From an uncultured Eubacteriales bacterium (GTDB taxonomy: Bacteria; Bacillota; Clostridia; Oscillospirales; CAG-272), in assembly GCA_900555785.1 (NCBI GenBank), contig USMO01000067.1, positions 1 through 8,001 on the forward strand: DNA of 8,001 nucleotides. Reading direction: 5' to 3'. Numbering within the stretch: position 1 is the stretch's first letter; every line of letters begins with the position of its first letter. Made by a program: the position numbers and the translations under genes. A model generated the notes under the pieces. It was not told the DNA's origin and ran no database searches. It saw nothing but the letters and a program-made list of their open reading frames with translations. Positions 4,131 through 8,001 of this stretch are shown piece by piece.

Positions 4131-5855
4131 ATGAGTCAAACGAACGCGATCGAATTACGCGGCATCACCAAGCGGTTCGGGTCCATCGTGGCAAACAACA
4201 ACGTCAACATGGACGCGCGGCGCGGAGAGATCCTTGCGATCCTGGGGGAAAACGGGAGCGGCAAGACCACGCTGATGAACATGATTTCCGGCATTTACTT
4301 CCCGGATGAGGGGCAGATCTTCATCGGCGGGAAGGAAGTGGTCATCAAATCGCCGAAGGACGCATTTGCGCACGGCATCGGCATGATTCATCAGCACTTC
4401 AAGCTGGTGGATGTCTTTACCGCAGCGGAAAACGTTGTGCTGGGACTGAAGGACGGCGGCTGCACCCCGGAAGAAGCGGCGGCACAGGCAGAGGAAGCCT
4501 GCCGGCGGGAAGGGCTGGAGATGATTCCCGGCGAGCGGGTTGAAATCCTGCCCACACAGGGGAAGGACACCGTCGGCGTTGTCAAGGCAAAGTCGGAGAC
4601 CGGCACCGTCCGCCTGATTTTCGGGCTGCGCGGCAGGGGCGGCTATAGCAAAAAGGGCGCCGAGGCAAGCGTCCGCGCCATCTGCGCACGCTACGGCTTT
4701 GAGCTGGACCCTGCAAAAAAGATTTATAACATGTCGGTCTCGGAAAAGCAGACCGTCGAAATCGTCAAGGTCCTGTACCGCGGCGCGGACATTCTGATTC
4801 TGGACGAGCCGACCGCCGTGCTGACCCCGCAGGAGACCGAAAAGCTGTTCGGCGTCCTGCGCCGGATGCGCGACGACGGCAAAACGATTATCATCATCAC
4901 GCATAAAATGCACGAAGTCCTGTCGCTGTCCGACCGGGTGGCGGTCCTGCGCAAGGGTGAGCATATCGCAACGGTCGATACCGCCAAAACCAGCGAAGCG
5001 GAACTGACCGAGCTGATGGTGGGCAAAAAAGTGGCGCTGAACATCGAGCGCACCCTGCCGGAGAACCCGCAGGACCGGCTGGTGATTTCCCACCTGAACT
5101 GCGTCAGCGCCGACGGCGTGAAGGTGCTGGACGATATTAACTTTGTGGCACGGAGCGGTGAAATCCTCGGCATCGCGGGCATCGCGGGCAGCGGGCAGCG
5201 CGAACTGCTGGAGGCAATCGCAGGGCTTCAGCCGGTCAGCGACGGAAGCATTACCTACAACAACCCGAAGACCGGCGAAGCGGTCAATCTGCGTGACCGG
5301 ACCCCGCTACAGATTCGCGAGCTGGGCGTGCGGCTGTCGTTCGTTCCCGAGGACCGTCTCGGCATGGGGCTGGTGGCGCACATGGATATCACCGACAACA
5401 TGATGCTGCGCAGCTACCGCAAGGGCAAGTCTTTCTTTGTCAACCGCACGAAGCCCAAGACGCTGGCAGAGCAGATTATCGAGCAGCTGGAGGTGGTGAC
5501 GCCGGGCACGACCACGCAGGTCGGCAAGCTGTCGGGCGGCAACGTCCAAAAGGTGCTGGTCGGGCGCGAAATTGCCGCGTCGCCAACCGTCCTGATGGCG
5601 GCTTATCCGGTGCGGGGACTGGACATCAATTCGTCCTACCTGATTTATAACCTGCTCAACCAGCAGAAGCAGCGCGGCGTGGCGGTAATCTTCGTCGGTG
5701 AGGACCTGGACGTGCTGCTGGAACTGTGCGACCGGATTCTTGTCATCGGCTCGGGCAGGGTGACCGGAATCGAGGACGGCAGAACCGCAACAAAGGAGCA
5801 GATCGGTCTTCTGATGACCAAAACCGAGGGGGTGCGCGCGAATGGCGACAACTGA
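4131..5855 (+). CDS. Tandem ABC ATPase of the nucleoside importer (NupO/YufO-like)
   Basis: This 574-residue cytoplasmic protein has two fused nucleotide-binding domains and would power the importer. NBD1 has Walker A GENGSGKTT (39-47), Q-loop Gln88, Walker B ILILDE (221-226) and switch His258; its signature is degenerate, NMSVSEKQ (200-207), where relatives usually have LSVGxxQ. NBD2 has a degenerate Walker A, GIAGSGQRE (350-358, no Lys), an intact signature LSGGN (467-471), AAYP (490-493) where Walker B acids would be, and GEDLD (523-527) in place of the switch His. So only the site built from NBD1 Walker motifs and the NBD2 signature should hydrolyse ATP, as is typical of this family. About 45 extra residues lie between roughly 108 and 178, making it longer than the usual ~510. 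AGGAGG is 5 nt before the ATG. The end overlaps the next gene by 14 bp. Confidence 0.93.
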   Translation: MSQTNAIELRGITKRFGSIVANNNVNMDARRGEILAILGENGSGKTTLMNMISGIYFPDEGQIFIGGKEVVIKSPKDAFAHGIGMIHQHFKLVDVFTAAENVVLGLKDGGCTPEEAAAQAEEACRREGLEMIPGERVEILPTQGKDTVGVVKAKSETGTVRLIFGLRGRGGYSKKGAEASVRAICARYGFELDPAKKIYNMSVSEKQTVEIVKVLYRGADILILDEPTAVLTPQETEKLFGVLRRMRDDGKTIIIITHKMHEVLSLSDRVAVLRKGEHIATVDTAKTSEAELTELMVGKKVALNIERTLPENPQDRLVISHLNCVSADGVKVLDDINFVARSGEILGIAGIAGSGQRELLEAIAGLQPVSDGSITYNNPKTGEAVNLRDRTPLQIRELGVRLSFVPEDRLGMGLVAHMDITDNMMLRSYRKGKSFFVNRTKPKTLAEQIIEQLEVVTPGTTTQVGKLSGGNVQKVLVGREIAASPTVLMAAYPVRGLDINSSYLIYNLLNQQKQRGVAVIFVGEDLDVLLELCDRILVIGSGRVTGIEDGRTATKEQIGLLMTKTEGVRANGDN

Positions 5856-6957
5856 AACTGCAAAAAAGAAGGTGCGGGAGCCGCTCTTCCACATTACCCG
5901 GCGGGCGTCGCTGCCCTGGTGGCGCGCATGGCTGATTCGCGGCGTGGCAATTCTGGCGGCGCTGCTGGTCTGCGGCGTGCTGACGGTGCTGGTCACCGAC
6001 CTCAATCCGCTGGCGGTCTTCCAGACCATGTTTGAAGGCGCGTTCGGCTCCGAGGCAAAGACTTGGGTGACCCTGCGCGGCGTGGCAATTCTTCTGTGCA
6101 TCTCGCTGGCGGTGACGCCGGCATTCCGGATGCGGTTCTGGAACACGGGCGCCGAGGGACAGGTGCTGGCGGGCGGCATTGGCTGCGCGGCATGCATGAT
6201 TTATCTGACGCGTGTGCTGCCGGATGCGGTGGTCATTCCGCTGATGTTGGTGGTGTCGGTTGCGATGGGCGTCCTCTGGGCGGTCATTCCGGCAGTCTTC
6301 CGCGCCAAGTGGAACACAAACGAGACGCTGTTCACGCTGATGATGAACTACGTTGCGATGCAGCTGATGGCGTTCCTGATGACCAAATGGGAATCGCCGA
6401 AAGGCTCGGGCACGATCGGCATGATCAACCTGATGACCGAAAAGGGCTGGCTGCCGGTTTTGGGCGGGAACGCCTCGCTGCTGCCGATTATTGCAGTCGG
6501 CGTGCTGACAATTCTGCTGTACATCTATCTGCAATACAGCAAGCACGGATACGAGATTTCGGTTGTCGGCGAGAGCGAGAACACTGCGCGCTACATCGGC
6601 ATCAATGTCAAAAAGGTCATTATCCGGACGATGATGCTGTCCGGCGCGCTCTGCGGTGTGGCAGGGTTCCTGCTGGTTGGCGGCATCAGCCACACAGTGT
6701 CGGCAAGCACGGTCGGCGGGCAGGGCTTTACGGCAATCATGGTATCCTGGCTGGCGAAGTTCAACCCGATTACGATGGTGTTCACATCGCTGCTGATCAT
6801 TTTCCTGCAGCGCGGCGCGGGGGAAATTACCACGGCGTACAAGCTGAATGCGTCTTTTTCGGACATTCTGACCGGTGTCATTCTGTTTTTCATCATCGGG
6901 TGTGAGTTTTTCATTAACTACCGGTTGAATTTCCGGTCTTCGAAAAAGGAGGGGTAA
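5842..6957 (+). CDS. ABC importer permease, first subunit (NupP/YufP-like)
   Basis: This 371-residue membrane protein of the BPD_transp_2 family forms one half of the nucleoside channel. A basic N-terminus (8-33) is followed by hydrophobic segments near 34-52, 78-95, 105-124, 129-152, 163-181, 212-232, 262-282, 308-325 and 339-358. Family landmarks are FRMRFWNTGAEGQVLAGG (95-112), NTNETLFTLMMNYVA (158-172), VVGESENTARYIGINV (241-256), a cytoplasmic loop likely to contact the ATPase, and GQGFTAIMVSWLAKFNP (293-309). Length is normal. The ATG lies inside the end of the ATPase gene, with GAGGGGG 7 nt upstream, so the two are probably translationally coupled. It pairs with the next permease to form a heterodimer. 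Confidence 0.93.
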   Translation: MATTETAKKKVREPLFHITRRASLPWWRAWLIRGVAILAALLVCGVLTVLVTDLNPLAVFQTMFEGAFGSEAKTWVTLRGVAILLCISLAVTPAFRMRFWNTGAEGQVLAGGIGCAACMIYLTRVLPDAVVIPLMLVVSVAMGVLWAVIPAVFRAKWNTNETLFTLMMNYVAMQLMAFLMTKWESPKGSGTIGMINLMTEKGWLPVLGGNASLLPIIAVGVLTILLYIYLQYSKHGYEISVVGESENTARYIGINVKKVIIRTMMLSGALCGVAGFLLVGGISHTVSASTVGGQGFTAIMVSWLAKFNPITMVFTSLLIIFLQRGAGEITTAYKLNASFSDILTGVILFFIIGCEFFINYRLNFRSSKKEG

Positions 6958-6960
6958 GCG

Positions 6961-7947
6961 ATGCTGACGACACTTATTGCGTTTCTGCAGGGCGCGATCC
7001 GGCAGGGCATTCCGCTGCTTCTCGGCTCAACAGGGGAGATCATCACCGAAAAGGGCGGTCACCTCAACCTCGGCATTCCCGGCATCATGTATGTCGGCGG
7101 CATCAGCGGGGTCATCGGTGCGTTCTTCTACGAGCAGGCTGCGGGTGACCGCATGATTCCGATCATTGCGGTATTGATTCCGTTTATTTGTTCGCTGCTG
7201 GGATCTACGCTGATGGCGCTGATTTACAGCTTTCTGACGGTGACGCTGCGTGCGAACCAGAATGTGACGGGTCTTGCGCTGACGACGTTCGGCACGGGCA
7301 TCGGGACCTTCCTGGGGGGCTCGCTGGTCAAGGTTTCGGGCAGCGACCAGCCGTACATTTCCTTCACGCGCACGAGCAACTATTTCAGTGCGTCTCTGCC
7401 GTTTGCAGGCAAGCTGGGGTGGTTTGGTGAGGTATTCCTGTCCTACGGGTTCCTTGCGTATCTTGCGATTGTGATTGCGCTGGTTTCGGCGTTCATTCTG
7501 AAGCGGACGAAGGTTGGCTTGAATCTGCGTGCGGTTGGCGAAAGCCCTGCAACTGCGGATGCTGCCGGTATCAACGTCACGCGTTACAAGTATGTTTCCA
7601 CCTGTGTTGGCGGTGCCATTGCGGGGTTGGGCGGGCTTTACTACATTGTCGACTATGCGAAGGTTTGGTCGAGCAACGGGTTTGGCGACCGCGGCTGGCT
7701 GGCGATTGCGCTTGTCATTTTCTCGCTCTGGAATCCGGCTGCCAGCATTCTGGGGTCCTTCCTGTTCGGCGGGCTTTACATTGCGTATCTTTACATCCCC
7801 GGTCTGGGGCGCAGCACGCAGGCGCTGATTAAGATGCTGCCGTATGTGGTGACCATTGTGGTTCTGATTTCGGTCAGCATTCGCAAAAAGCGCGAAAATC
7901 AGCCCCCTGCGGCGCTGGGTCTGTCTTACTTCAGAGAGGAGAGGTGA
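6961..7947 (+). CDS. ABC importer permease, second subunit (NupQ/YufQ-like)
   Basis: This 328-residue membrane protein of the BPD_transp_2 family is the partner of the preceding permease. Landmarks are GEIITEKGGHLNLGIPGIMYVGG (25-47), NQNVTGLALTTFGTG (99-113), LRAVGESPATADAAGINV (189-206), the likely ATPase-contact loop, and GDRGWLAIALVIFSLWNP (242-259). Hydrophobic segments lie near 41-55, 65-92, 103-120, 163-181, 212-230, 246-277 and 290-307, and a basic tail follows from 308. AGGAGG (6948-6953), inside the end of the previous gene, is 7 nt before the ATG, and only three bases separate the stop and start, so the genes are co-transcribed. It completes a full lipoprotein, ATPase and two-permease importer. 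Confidence 0.94.
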   Translation: MLTTLIAFLQGAIRQGIPLLLGSTGEIITEKGGHLNLGIPGIMYVGGISGVIGAFFYEQAAGDRMIPIIAVLIPFICSLLGSTLMALIYSFLTVTLRANQNVTGLALTTFGTGIGTFLGGSLVKVSGSDQPYISFTRTSNYFSASLPFAGKLGWFGEVFLSYGFLAYLAIVIALVSAFILKRTKVGLNLRAVGESPATADAAGINVTRYKYVSTCVGGAIAGLGGLYYIVDYAKVWSSNGFGDRGWLAIALVIFSLWNPAASILGSFLFGGLYIAYLYIPGLGRSTQALIKMLPYVVTIVVLISVSIRKKRENQPPAALGLSYFREER

Positions 7948-7965
7948 GACCTTGGAGGGAGAAGG

Positions 7966-7987
7966 GACCCCCTTTCGGGTAGGGGTC
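7966..7987. repeat. Hairpin after the transporter operon
   Basis: GACCCC (7966-7971) pairs with GGGGTC (7982-7987) around a 10-nt loop containing TTTCGGG, 18 bp after the last permease stop. No U-tract follows within the window, which ends 14 bases later. It could be an incomplete terminator or the edge of another intergenic repeat. The last 54 bases hold no gene. Confidence 0.35.
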
Positions 7988-8001
7988 AACGCGGCAAGCC
8001 G

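Noticed and set aside
1..8001. A new defence, toxin or mobile system
   Set aside because: All full genes fall into known translation or purine uptake families; no transposase, integrase, CRISPR repeats or toxin-like pairs were seen.

Overview
The window reads as chromosomal DNA of a moderately GC-rich, anaerobic Gram-positive gut-type Clostridia, probably of the Oscillospiraceae/Ruminococcaceae kind. Grounds for this are strong AGGAGG ribosome binding sites, consensus sigma-A promoters, an efp gene next to a CD1247-like zinc-ribbon gene, a lipoprotein ABC transporter and a purine riboswitch. The organism assignment is an inference; there is no rRNA or other taxonomic marker here.

Left part (1-1525). 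The 3' end of an unidentified rightward gene (1-129) converges on a leftward pair, efp (elongation factor P) followed by a small acidic zinc-ribbon protein of the CD1247 type. A large GC-rich hairpin at 193-235 separates the converging units. The efp promoter is at 1497-1525 on the minus strand, and a terminator-like hairpin lies between efp and the zinc-ribbon gene.

Divergent control region (1420-1776). This holds the leftward efp promoter, a near-consensus rightward promoter (TTGAAA, 17 nt, TATAAT) for xpt, and an unexplained 20-bp inverted repeat at 1596-1615.

Right part (1777-7947), a purine salvage and uptake cluster, all rightward: xpt (xanthine phosphoribosyltransferase), then a guanine-type purine riboswitch with a two-terminator expression platform, then a BMP-family nucleoside-binding lipoprotein, a tandem ABC ATPase and two BPD_transp_2 permeases. 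The arrangement matches the NupNOPQ / PnrA-type purine nucleoside importers. The lipoprotein would capture nucleosides outside the membrane, the two permeases would form the channel and the double-domain ATPase would drive it. Xpt would turn salvaged xanthine into XMP. The riboswitch would shut down the transporter when guanine-type purines are plentiful. It lies downstream of xpt, so xpt itself appears to escape this control.

The most noteworthy points are the riboswitch, whose L2 and L3 loops differ from the standard pattern although the ligand-reading C is kept; its tandem terminators, the second of which runs directly into the ribosome binding site; the palindrome upstream of xpt; a block of roughly 45 extra residues in the first ATPase domain; and a set of strong hairpins without U-tracts between the lipoprotein and ATPase genes. 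No mobile element, CRISPR array, tRNA or rRNA was seen.
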